Below, piece by piece: positions 1-9,064 of a stretch of DNA of 10,132 nt. The notes below the pieces were generated by a model, which was given only the letters and a program-made list of their open reading frames with translations, searched no databases and was not told where the DNA came from. This stretch comes from Deltaproteobacteria bacterium (GTDB lineage Bacteria; Desulfobacterota_E; Deferrimicrobia; Deferrimicrobiales; Deferrimicrobiaceae). The stretch is taken from positions 1,212-11,343 of the forward strand of contig JAMDCN010000115.1 in the NCBI GenBank assembly GCA_023489025.1. The letters run 5' to 3'. Numbering within the stretch: position 1 is the stretch's first letter; each line of letters begins with the position of its first letter. Both the position numbers and the translations under genes were made by a program.

Positions 1-60
1 GGGAGGGTCCGGCGCAGCCGAAGGGAGATCCGGCGCAGCGCTTTCCCCCTGCGAGGTAAC
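1..60 (+). repeat. Dispersed intergenic repeat, copy upstream of uvrB
   Basis: This non-coding segment holds TCCGGCGCAGC twice (8-18 and 29-39, period 21). Positions 11-40 match the minus strand of 3983-4012 at 28 of 30 bases. Positions 32-46, GGCGCAGCGCTTTCC, match 4112-4126 at 14 of 15, and both copies are followed within a few bases by a GGTAA. The copy ends about 30 bases before the TATAAT of the uvrB promoter and faces the gene. It probably continues left of the window. I do not recognise the family. The segment could be part of a mobile or palindromic intergenic element, or only drifted repeat sequence. Confidence 0.6.
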
Positions 61-87
61 GCAGCCGGTCGCGGCGGTGGGTCAACG

Positions 88-93
88 TATAAT
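88..93 (+). promoter_or_regulatory. Candidate -10 box for uvrBC
   Basis: A perfect TATAAT lies 21 bases before the uvrB start in otherwise G+C-rich sequence. At the proper distance upstream (64-71) there is no good TTGACA; the sequence there is close to CCGGTC. If real, the promoter is weak at -35 or activator-assisted, and the 5' untranslated leader would be only about 15 bases. I saw no clear LexA-type box beside it. Confidence 0.45.
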
Positions 94-100
94 GAGACAA

Positions 101-106
101 AGGGGG
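101..106 (+). promoter_or_regulatory. Ribosome binding site fixing the uvrB TTG start
   Basis: AGGGGG (preceded by AA) lies 8 bases before the TTG at 115. No in-frame ATG or GTG lies between it and the conserved N-terminus of UvrB, so this site supports TTG as the initiator. Confidence 0.6.
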
Positions 107-114
107 TTTGCGCG

Positions 115-2106
115 TTGGAGAACCGGTTCCGCCTGAAGTCGCCGTTCGCCCCCTCAGGGGACCAGCCGGAAGCGATCCGGGAGCTCGTGGCCGGCCTCTC
201 GCAGGGGATGGCGCGCCAGGTCCTCCTCGGGGTGACCGGCTCCGGCAAGACGTTCACGATGGCCAACGTCATCGCGGAGACGAACCGGCCCGCGCTGGTC
301 ATCGCCCCCAACAAGACGCTCGCCGCCCAGCTCTTCGCCGAATTCAAGGATCTGTTCCCCGAGAACGCCGTCGAGTATTTCGTCTCCTACTACGACTATT
401 ACCAGCCCGAGGCGTACCTCCCCCAGACGGACACCTTTATCGAGAAGGACTCGTCGATCAACGAGCAGATCGACAAGATGCGTCACAGCGCCACCCGATC
501 GGTGATGACGCGGACCGACGTCGTGGTCGTCGCGTCCGTGTCCTGCATCTACGGGCTGGGTTCCCCGGAGTTCTACAACCGGCTGACCGTGCGCGTCTCG
601 GAAGGGGCCGCCTTCCCGAGAAACGCGTTGTTGCGCCGGCTGGTCGAAATCCAGTACGAGCGGAACGACGTCGACTTCCACCGCGGCACGTTCCGGGTGC
701 GCGGCGACGCGGTGGAGCTGTTCCCCGCGTACGAGGAGGACCGGGTCCTGCGCATCGAATACGACGAGGACACGGTCGCGCGAATCCGGTACGTGGATCC
801 GCTCCGGGGGACGCGCCTGTACGACGTCCGGGAGACGGTCGTCTTCCCCGCCAGCCATTATGTGACCCCAGAAGACCATTTGGAGCGGGCCGTCCAGGGG
901 ATCGAGGCGGAGCTCGAGGCGCGCCTAAAGGAGCTGACGGTCCAAGAAAAGGTGCTCGAGGTCGAGCGCCTCAAGCAGCGGACCACGTACGACCTGGAGA
1001 TGATCCGGCAGATGGGATTCTGCAGCGGGATCGAGAACTATTCGCGACACTTGGACGGCCGGAACCCCGGGCAGCCTCCGTACACGCTCCTGGACTATTT
1101 TCCCAAGGGCTACATCACGTTCATCGACGAATCCCATATCACCGTCCCGCAGCTCAACGGGATGTACAACGGAGACCGGTCCCGGAAGGAGACGCTCGTC
1201 GAGTTCGGGTTCCGGCTTCCCTCGGCGCTCGACAACCGGCCGCTCCGGTTCGAGGAGTTCAACCGGGTCACGGGCCAGGCGGTGTTCGTCTCCGCGACGC
1301 CGGGGATGTATGAGCTGCGGGAGAGCGGCGGGGCGGTGGCCGAGCAGATCATCCGGCCGACGGGTCTTGTCGATCCGGAGGTCGAGGTGCGGCCCGCCGG
1401 CCGGCAGGTGGACGACCTGCTCGGGGAAATCCGGGACCGGGCGGGGGCGGGGGAGCGCGTCCTGGTGACGACGCTCACCAAGCGGATGGCCGAGGACCTC
1501 ACCGAGTTTTATGAAGGGCAGGGCATCCGCGTCCAGTACCTCCACTCCGACATTGACACGGTGGAGCGCGTGAACATCATTCGCAATCTGCGCCTGGGGA
1601 AGTTCGACGTCCTCATCGGGATCAACCTCCTGCGGGAGGGGCTGGATATACCGGAAGTGTCGCTGGTCGCCATCCTGGACGCAGACAAGGAGGGGTTCCT
1701 GCGGTCGGCGCGTTCGCTGATCCAGACGTTTGGCCGCGCCTCGCGCAACGTATCGGGGAAGGTGATCCTCTACGCCGACCAGGAAACGGGGTCGATGCGG
1801 GAGGCAATCTCCGAGACCGCGCGCCGGCGGGAGAAGCAAAGAACGTTCAACGAGCGGCATGGGATCACGCCGGAAACGGTGAAGAAAAACATCGCGGCTC
1901 CCATCGGCCAGGTGTGCGAGGCGGATTACGTCACCGTGGAAACGGGTGAGAAAGAGGAGTACGCCTCCTACGAGGAGCTGGCGAAGACGCTCAAGAGGCT
2001 GCGCAGGGAGATGGAGCGGGCGGCGAAGAAGCTCGATTTCGAACGCGCGGCCGAGATTCGGGACCGGCTGCTCGTCCTGGAAAAAATGGAACTTTCGGCG
2101 AGATAG
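115..2106 (+). CDS. uvrB: UvrABC system protein B (excinuclease subunit UvrB)
   Basis: UvrB is the damage-verifying DNA helicase of nucleotide excision repair. It is loaded by UvrA, opens the duplex around the lesion with a beta-hairpin, and recruits UvrC to cut on both sides. The 663-residue product has the usual family length. Visible motifs are Walker A GVTGSGKT (residues 39-46), the Tyr-rich beta-hairpin [10 protein letters not shown] (about 92-101), the DESH motif (338-341) within [12 protein letters not shown], the motif V region [15 protein letters not shown], motif [11 protein letters not shown], and a C-terminal UVR coiled-coil (about 622-657) that binds UvrC. Family members usually have QTIGRAARN at motif VI, so the F and S here are mild variants. 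The TTG start is chosen from the RBS and the conserved N-terminus. uvrC follows four bases after the stop, which indicates one operon. uvrA is not in the window. Confidence 0.97.
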   Translation: MENRFRLKSPFAPSGDQPEAIRELVAGLSQGMARQVLLGVTGSGKTFTMANVIAETNRPALVIAPNKTLAAQLFAEFKDLFPENAVEYFVSYYDYYQPEAYLPQTDTFIEKDSSINEQIDKMRHSATRSVMTRTDVVVVASVSCIYGLGSPEFYNRLTVRVSEGAAFPRNALLRRLVEIQYERNDVDFHRGTFRVRGDAVELFPAYEEDRVLRIEYDEDTVARIRYVDPLRGTRLYDVRETVVFPASHYVTPEDHLERAVQGIEAELEARLKELTVQEKVLEVERLKQRTTYDLEMIRQMGFCSGIENYSRHLDGRNPGQPPYTLLDYFPKGYITFIDESHITVPQLNGMYNGDRSRKETLVEFGFRLPSALDNRPLRFEEFNRVTGQAVFVSATPGMYELRESGGAVAEQIIRPTGLVDPEVEVRPAGRQVDDLLGEIRDRAGAGERVLVTTLTKRMAEDLTEFYEGQGIRVQYLHSDIDTVERVNIIRNLRLGKFDVLIGINLLREGLDIPEVSLVAILDADKEGFLRSARSLIQTFGRASRNVSGKVILYADQETGSMREAISETARRREKQRTFNERHGITPETVKKNIAAPIGQVCEADYVTVETGEKEEYASYEELAKTLKRLRREMERAAKKLDFERAAEIRDRLLVLEKMELSAR

Positions 2107-2110
2107 AGGA

Positions 2111-3763
2111 ATGACGGCCCTTTCCGATTGGAGGACGTTTCCCCGCTCTCCGGGGGTCTACCTCATGTCGGACGCCCGGGGGAAGGTCCTCTACGTGGGG
2201 AAGGCGAAGGTGCTGCGCTCGAGGCTCCACAACTACACGGCGCCCGGCGGCGACGGCCGCCCCCAGATCCCGCATCTCGTGCGTCGCGTGGCCGACGTGC
2301 GCTGTATCGTCACCGCCACGGAGAAGGAAGCGCTGCTCCTCGAGAACACCCTCATCAAGGAGCATCGCCCCCCGTTCAACGTTTTCCTGCGGGACGACAA
2401 GGAGTACCTCCTGTTGCGGATCGACCGGAAGGAGGAGTTTCCCCGGCCGGTGCTCGTCCGGCGAGTCGCCAAGGACGGCGCCGCCTATTTCGGTCCGTAC
2501 TCCTCCGCCCGCGGGATCCGCGAGACGCTGCGCCTGCTGTACCGGCTGTTTCCTCTGTGCTCGTGCACCCCGAAGAAATTCGCCTCCCGGCGGAGGCCAT
2601 GCCTCCATTACCAGATGGGGCGGTGCGGCGGCGCGTGCGCGGGGATGATATCCCGGGAAGAGTATCTCCCAATCGTCGACAACGCGGTCCGGTTCCTGAA
2701 AGGGAACTACCGGGACCTCGTGAAAAGCTGGAAAGAGGAGATGGCGCGGCTTGCGCGGGAGAGGAAGTTCGAGGAGGCGGCGAAGATCCGCGACCGGATC
2801 GCGACCGTGGAAGGGACGCTCGTCCGGCAGCGGGTGGTCCGCGCCGTCCTTGGGGACGTGGACGCGGTCGGGTGGCACCGCGAGGATCCGGAAGTCACGG
2901 GAGCGGTTCTCCACGTGCGCTCCGGCCGGCTCTCCGACGCCCATACCTATTCGTTCCGCGCGGAGGGGGAGGAGGTCGAGGCCCTCTCCTCCTTCCTCCT
3001 CCAGCATTACTCCGAGGGGGCGTACTTCCCGGGGGAGATTCTTCTGCCGATGGGAATCCCGGACCGGGAGCCCCTGGCGTCGCTTCTCTCCGACAGGGCG
3101 GGGAGCCGGGTCCGGATCAAGGTTCCCGGCTCGGGGGAGCGTGCCCGACTGGTCGCCCTGGCCAATACGAACGCCTCGGAAGCGCACCGGATGCGGAAAG
3201 AGAAGGAAGCCGCCTACGAGGAGCTGTCCTCCCGCCTGGCGTCCCTGTGCCGCCTCCCGAAGCCTCCGCAGCGGATCGAGGGATTCGACATCTCGAACAT
3301 CTCGGGGACGGAACCGGTGGGATCGATGGTCGCGTTCGTCGGGGGAAAGGCCGCGAAGAAGTGGTACCGCAAGTTCGCGGTGCGCGGGATGGAGGGGCAG
3401 GACGACTTTGCGATGATGGAGCAGGTGGTCCTCCGCCGGTTCGCGCACGACGAGGATTTCGGGGGGATGCCGGACCTGGTCCTGATCGACGGGGGAAAGG
3501 GGCAGCTTTCCTCGGCCATCGCGGCGATGAGGGAAGCAGGCGCGGATTTCCTGCCCGTCATCGCCCTGGCCAAGGAACGGGTGCGCGGCGGCGAGACGGT
3601 CGTCCGGGAAAGGATTTTTCTCCCCGGCAGGAAGAACCCCGTCGTCCTCCCTCCCCATGACCCCGTGCTGCTCCTGTTGATGCGTGTGCGCGACGAGGCG
3701 CACCGGTTCGCCCTCTCCTTCCACCGCGCCCGCAGGACAAAGAAGGCGTTCCAGACCGCCTGA
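2111..3763 (+). CDS. uvrC: UvrABC system protein C (excinuclease subunit UvrC), lacking the C-terminal HhH domain
   Basis: UvrC binds the UvrB-DNA complex and makes both incisions around a lesion. In this 550-residue product the order is as follows. The GIY-YIG nuclease for the 3' cut comes first (GVY 15-17, YVGK 28-31, Arg38, metal-binding Glu78). Next are four cluster-type cysteines (152, 164, 172, 176, in the spacing of the E. coli Fe-S cysteines) and a UVR domain (about 200-235) that contacts UvrB. Last is an RNase H-like nuclease for the 5' cut, with an Asp/Asp/His set: D393 in GFDISN, D460 in LIDGGKG, H531 in DEAHRF. All catalytic residues are present. The oddity is the end: only 19 residues follow H531, whereas E. 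coli UvrC (about 610 residues) has about 70 carrying a double helix-hairpin-helix DNA-binding domain. None of the three forward frames downstream restores it. The ATG at 2111 abuts AGAGGA at 2105-2110, an unusually short spacing that suggests translational coupling to uvrB. Confidence 0.96.
   Translation: MTALSDWRTFPRSPGVYLMSDARGKVLYVGKAKVLRSRLHNYTAPGGDGRPQIPHLVRRVADVRCIVTATEKEALLLENTLIKEHRPPFNVFLRDDKEYLLLRIDRKEEFPRPVLVRRVAKDGAAYFGPYSSARGIRETLRLLYRLFPLCSCTPKKFASRRRPCLHYQMGRCGGACAGMISREEYLPIVDNAVRFLKGNYRDLVKSWKEEMARLARERKFEEAAKIRDRIATVEGTLVRQRVVRAVLGDVDAVGWHREDPEVTGAVLHVRSGRLSDAHTYSFRAEGEEVEALSSFLLQHYSEGAYFPGEILLPMGIPDREPLASLLSDRAGSRVRIKVPGSGERARLVALANTNASEAHRMRKEKEAAYEELSSRLASLCRLPKPPQRIEGFDISNISGTEPVGSMVAFVGGKAAKKWYRKFAVRGMEGQDDFAMMEQVVLRRFAHDEDFGGMPDLVLIDGGKGQLSSAIAAMREAGADFLPVIALAKERVRGGETVVRERIFLPGRKNPVVLPPHDPVLLLLMRVRDEAHRFALSFHRARRTKKAFQTA
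3660..3685 (+). repeat. Segment of uvrC repeated in inverted orientation at 4056-4081
   Basis: These 26 bases encode part of PVLLLLMR just before the catalytic His of UvrC. They match the minus strand of 4056-4081 at 24 of 26 positions, including 17 consecutive bases (ACCCCGTGCTGCTCCTG). The match does not extend clearly in either direction. It could be a chance match of leucine-type codons in G+C-rich DNA, or a trace of duplication. Confidence 0.4.
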
Positions 3764-3800
3764 GGCAACCACCATCCGCCGCGATCGACTCCGATTCGTC

Positions 3801-3830
3801 GCCGCCTACCCGGAAGTCGCTACGCCTCCG
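3801..3830 (-). repeat. Left arm of intergenic inverted repeat
   Basis: On the minus strand this reads CGGAGGCGTAGCG (3818-3830), then ACTTCCGGGTAG. The 13-base core is perfectly repeated on the plus strand at 4108-4120, and the following bases are similar (CTTTCCGTGCGGGTAA). The two arms face outward and bracket about 280 bases. The arm starts 37 bases after the uvrC stop codon. Confidence 0.6.
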
Positions 3831-3982
3831 GGAGCTCCGTGCTCGCGATCGCCTTCGGCTCCCCTGCATCCCGTTTCACGTGCCCAACGATCCCTTCCCC
3901 GCCCTTCGGTCTCCCGGTGTAGTCCGCCAAGCTTCCTTGTTGCCAAAAGCGCAGGGTCACCATCGGTTCCGCCTCGGCGACT

Positions 3983-4012
3983 CGCTGCGCCGGACCTCCC
4001 ATCGGCTGCGCC
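3983..4012 (-). repeat. Inner copy of the uvrB-upstream repeat
   Basis: The minus strand of this segment matches plus-strand 11-40 at 28 of 30 bases. As in that copy, GGCGCAGC occurs twice (once near each end), the second time within TCCGGCGCAGCG. The two copies lie about 4 kb apart in opposite orientation, both outside genes, which marks them as members of a dispersed family. Confidence 0.65.
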
Positions 4013-4055
4013 TTCCGTCTTAGGCGGCATGCCTGTGCCGGATGCGGCGAAGTGG

Positions 4056-4081
4056 ACGCAGCAGCAGGAGCAGCACGGGGT
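4056..4081 (-). repeat. Inverted partner of the uvrC 3' segment
   Basis: On the minus strand this matches 3660-3685 in uvrC at 24 of 26 positions. It sits inside the intergenic repeat region, between the inner repeat copy and the right arm. On the plus strand it contains a short GCA/GAG-rich run that may partly explain the match by low complexity. Confidence 0.4.
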
Positions 4082-4107
4082 TGCGGCTGGGCGAACCCAT
4101 CGGGCAA

Positions 4108-6518
<2,411 letters not shown>

Positions 6519-6536
6519 AGCTTGCCCTGTAAGACG

Positions 6537-6597
6537 GCGGGGAACGAGCCCGCGATGTTTGGAGCCGGTTAAAGCACCGTCCTCTTAAGCAGGACGG
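6537..6597 (+). other. Two hairpins in the icd-comEC gap
   Basis: GCGGG (6537-6541) pairs with CCCGC (6549-6553), and CCGTCCT (6577-6583) pairs with AGGACGG (6591-6597) around a 7-base loop. Neither is followed by a T-run, so these are not textbook intrinsic terminators. They may still terminate or stabilise the icd message, or shape the comEC leader. An alternative fold exists, because GACGG at 6533-6537 can pair with CCGTC at 6577-6581 and GCGGG can pair with CCCGC at 6608-6612. Confidence 0.4.
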
Positions 6598-6615
6598 CAT
6601 CGATACGCCCGCGGA

Positions 6616-9018
6616 ATGCTGATTGCACCTCTCCGGTGCATGGATTATCCGTTCCGGGGGCACGGCCCCCTGTTCCTCCTCCTTCTCGCCTATCTGGCCG
6701 GTGTGTTCCTCGGGCTCGCCTCCGGCGCCGCCTGGCCCTCCGTAGCGGCGGTCGGTCTCTTCCTGCCGCTCCTGTCCCTTCCGTTCCGGAAGGTTCTCCT
6801 TGTCCCGGCCATGTCGATCATGTTCCTTTGCGGCGCCCTTGCCGCCGGCAGGATTCCGCTCGTCGACCCGGGCCGGCTGCAGGGCTTCCTGGACAACGAG
6901 GTCGTCCTGCGGGCGGTCGTGGAGGAGGTGAGGCCCAACGACGCCGGCTGGAGCGGAGTTGCCGGGAACGCCTCGGTATACCGTCTGGACGGCTCCGGCC
7001 CGGTCGCCTTGGGCAAGGTGCTTCTTTCCGTCCGGACTCCGCACGGTGCCGACGGTCTGCCGTTCGAAGTCCGGGCAACCGGCCGCCTGCGTGCGATGAG
7101 AAGCCTCGGCAACCCCGGCGAACTTCCCAGGGAATGGAGCGCGATGGCGATGGGCGTCCAGTATGCGTTTTCGACGGAGGACTCGCGGGCCGTTTTCCTC
7201 CCGCTCAAGGAAGGGAAGGGTGGCGTGCGGGGCATATTTCGACGCGCGCGCGGGAGGACATCCCGCTGGATGGAGAAGCACGCGGGACGGTCCGATGGAG
7301 CCCTCTACCTTCTCTCCCTTACGACAGGGGAAGTTCCCCCCTCTTCCCATCCGATGGTGACCTTGCTGAGAAGGACGGGCCTGGCGCACCTGCTGGCCAT
7401 TTCGGGGATCAACGTCGCGATCTTCTTCCTTTCGCATTCGTTCCTGGTGCGCGGCGTTGTCTGGGCGTTCCGCCGGCGGAGGGGAACGCCGGACCTCAAC
7501 CGGATCTCGATGCTCCTTTCCGTCCCCGTCTGCTGGGCGTACGTTCTCATGGCGGGCGCGCCCGTCCCGGCCGTCCGCTCCGCGGGGATGATCACGCTGG
7601 CCGTGCTTCTCTGGAACGTATGCGGCATCCGGAGAGCGGACCTGGGGTGGTCGCTCCTCTTCTTCCTTACCGTCGTCGCTTCTCCCTTCCAGATCGTTTC
7701 CCCCTCTTTTCTCCTGTCCTACGGGGCGACCTTCTTCCTGATCGCCGCTTTTGCCGAAAGGCCGCAGCGGGTCCGCTTCCGCTCGCCGGCCCGCCGTCTG
7801 GGGGAATGGGGAAGGGATGCCCTCGTCGCCTCCTCGGTCGCGTTCCTGGGAACGCTGCCGATCAGCGCCGCGTTTTTCGGGGCCTTCCCCGCAGGCGCCA
7901 TCCTCTGGAACCTGACGTTCGGTCCGCTCCTCGGGACGGCGGGGGTCATGGGCGCATTCCTCGCCGCGGTGGCCGGGTCGTTCTCGATCGATGTCCTGGG
8001 GGGGGCCGTCCGCCTCGTGGCGCAAGGCCTCACGATGTCTCTTTCCCTGCTGGCCCGCCTCTCCGGCGAAGGGTGGGGATATTTCCCCCTTCCTCCGGCG
8101 GGAGCGGCCGCACCGTTTTGCTGCACGATGGCCGCCGCCTGGGGGGCGATCGCCCTCAGGAGGCACGGAAGAAGTTCCTGGCCTGCTCCTCTGGCCGCGG
8201 CCTCGGCCTTTTTGGCGTGGGTTCACCTTCCGTACGCGGCTCTCCCCGACACCCGCCTGGGCATAACCGCGCTGAACGTGGGAAAAGGGGCCGCGCACGT
8301 CGTTTCCCTCCCCGATGGCCGCCACCTGATCGTCGACTGCGGAAGCGCGGCGCGCGGGGATGCGGGGGGAAGGATCGTCGCTCCCTTCCTGAGAAGCCTG
8401 GGGGTGCGGAGAGTGGACGTGCTGGTCCTTACCCATCCCCACGAAGACCATTTCGGGGGAGCGGCGTCCGTCCTGAAGGAATTTCCCGTCGGCGAGATCT
8501 GGGTCCCCGGGGATGTCCCGCTCTCCTTCTTCGGCGAATCGGTCATGCGCAATGCCGGACTTGCTCGGCGGAAATACGGAGGAGAAATCTTCTCCGCGGG
8601 CGGGGCGGAAGTTTCGGTGCGCAGCGCCGGGGGAAGTGGGAACGCATCCCGCCTCAACGAACGAAGCCTCGTCCTCGAAATCCGCCACGGGCGGCTTTCC
8701 GTGTGGCTGCCCGGGGATGTGGAAACCGGACCTGCGGTTTGGGGAAAGGCGGAGAGGAGGCGCGGCTGGGAGAGAACGATTTTCCTCCCGCACCACGGTT
8801 CTCCGGGGGCGGCCCCGGCATCCTGGATAGCGGCGGCCAGGCCGTCCGTTGTCATTTCCCAAAATAGAAATTGTTTCGGTGAGGAAAATCTGATACCCTC
8901 GATTGGATGTTTTCTCTTGGAAAACGGGGCGTTTACTGTGCTCTCGGACGGCGTTGCGATACTCTACGGACAGGAGAGCGGATCCCGGACCTGGGAAACT
9001 TTATGGCGCCTGCCCTGA
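6616..9018 (+). CDS. comEC: ComEC/Rec2-family DNA uptake channel protein
   Basis: ComEC forms the inner-membrane channel that carries single-stranded DNA into the cytoplasm during natural transformation. The 800-residue product has the full three-part layout. The N-terminus has hydrophobic segments (about 17-56 and 60-80) followed by a DUF4131-like soluble part. The polytopic 'Competence' domain spans about 225-535 and includes LLAISGINVAI (Ser263-Gly264). The C-terminal metallo-beta-lactamase-like domain starts near 549, with THPHEDH (metal ligands H607, H609, D611, H612), D701 in LPGDVE and PHHGS (H726, H727). Departures from the usual family motifs are SGINV where SGLHV is common, and NVGKGAA where DVGQGDA is common. 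The start is uncertain: ATG 6616 and ATG 6640 both lack a good RBS, and the second is overlapped by a small hairpin. No other com gene is in the window. The GGDEF gene follows after 46 bases. Confidence 0.93.
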   Translation: MLIAPLRCMDYPFRGHGPLFLLLLAYLAGVFLGLASGAAWPSVAAVGLFLPLLSLPFRKVLLVPAMSIMFLCGALAAGRIPLVDPGRLQGFLDNEVVLRAVVEEVRPNDAGWSGVAGNASVYRLDGSGPVALGKVLLSVRTPHGADGLPFEVRATGRLRAMRSLGNPGELPREWSAMAMGVQYAFSTEDSRAVFLPLKEGKGGVRGIFRRARGRTSRWMEKHAGRSDGALYLLSLTTGEVPPSSHPMVTLLRRTGLAHLLAISGINVAIFFLSHSFLVRGVVWAFRRRRGTPDLNRISMLLSVPVCWAYVLMAGAPVPAVRSAGMITLAVLLWNVCGIRRADLGWSLLFFLTVVASPFQIVSPSFLLSYGATFFLIAAFAERPQRVRFRSPARRLGEWGRDALVASSVAFLGTLPISAAFFGAFPAGAILWNLTFGPLLGTAGVMGAFLAAVAGSFSIDVLGGAVRLVAQGLTMSLSLLARLSGEGWGYFPLPPAGAAAPFCCTMAAAWGAIALRRHGRSSWPAPLAAASAFLAWVHLPYAALPDTRLGITALNVGKGAAHVVSLPDGRHLIVDCGSAARGDAGGRIVAPFLRSLGVRRVDVLVLTHPHEDHFGGAASVLKEFPVGEIWVPGDVPLSFFGESVMRNAGLARRKYGGEIFSAGGAEVSVRSAGGSGNASRLNERSLVLEIRHGRLSVWLPGDVETGPAVWGKAERRRGWERTIFLPHHGSPGAAPASWIAAARPSVVISQNRNCFGEENLIPSIGCFLLENGAFTVLSDGVAILYGQESGSRTWETLWRLP
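6624..6640 (+). other. Small hairpin between the two possible comEC starts
   Basis: TGCACC (6624-6629) pairs with GGTGCA (6635-6640) around the loop TCTCC. The 3' arm includes the A of the second candidate ATG (6640). It could lower initiation there, which would favour ATG 6616, or it may be incidental. Confidence 0.3.
8871..8899 (+). promoter_or_regulatory. Possible promoter inside the comEC 3' end for the GGDEF gene
   Basis: TTGTTT (8871-8876) and TACCCT (8894-8899) are spaced by 17 bases, with a TG one base before the -10 (extended -10 form). It lies in a short A+T-rich patch (about 8850-8935) of an otherwise G+C-rich gene. It would give the downstream gene a leader of about 160 bases. 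Such matches arise by chance, so the call is weak. Confidence 0.25.
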
Positions 9019-9064
9019 CGCCGGCGGGAAATGGCATACCTAAATACCTTGTCCGATTGAGGAA

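Noticed and set aside
2961..3005. A GGAGG/CCTCC-rich inverted stretch inside uvrC.
   Set aside because: It is explained by runs of Glu codons followed by Ser/Leu codons in frame. There is no sign of a separate function.
1991..3775. A 594-codon open frame on the minus strand across all of uvrC.
   Set aside because: It is a mirror of the G+C-rich codon pattern of uvrC, Pro/Arg/Gly-rich with no family resemblance. The same holds for the minus frames opposite uvrB and icd.
6561..6598. A tRNA-like stretch: GTCCT, a 7-base loop CTTAAGC, AGGAC, with GGTTAAAGCACC before it.
   Set aside because: The anticodon-like arm is good, but there is no pairing D stem, no GTTCRANYC T loop after it, and no 7-base acceptor stem. 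It is better read as a simple hairpin.
6636..8867. A 743-codon plus-strand frame overlapping comEC.
   Set aside because: It is an out-of-frame shadow of comEC, very rich in Arg, Pro and Gly, while the comEC frame shows all expected domains and motifs.
9029..9050. A sigma-54 type site (TGGCAT...) before the GGDEF gene.
   Set aside because: The GC doublet expected 10 bases after GG is missing, so the -24/-12 pattern does not hold.
9019..9064. A GEMM (c-di-GMP or cGAMP) riboswitch before the GGDEF gene.
   Set aside because: The gap is only 46 bases and shows none of the conserved GEMM core. None was seen in the other gaps either.
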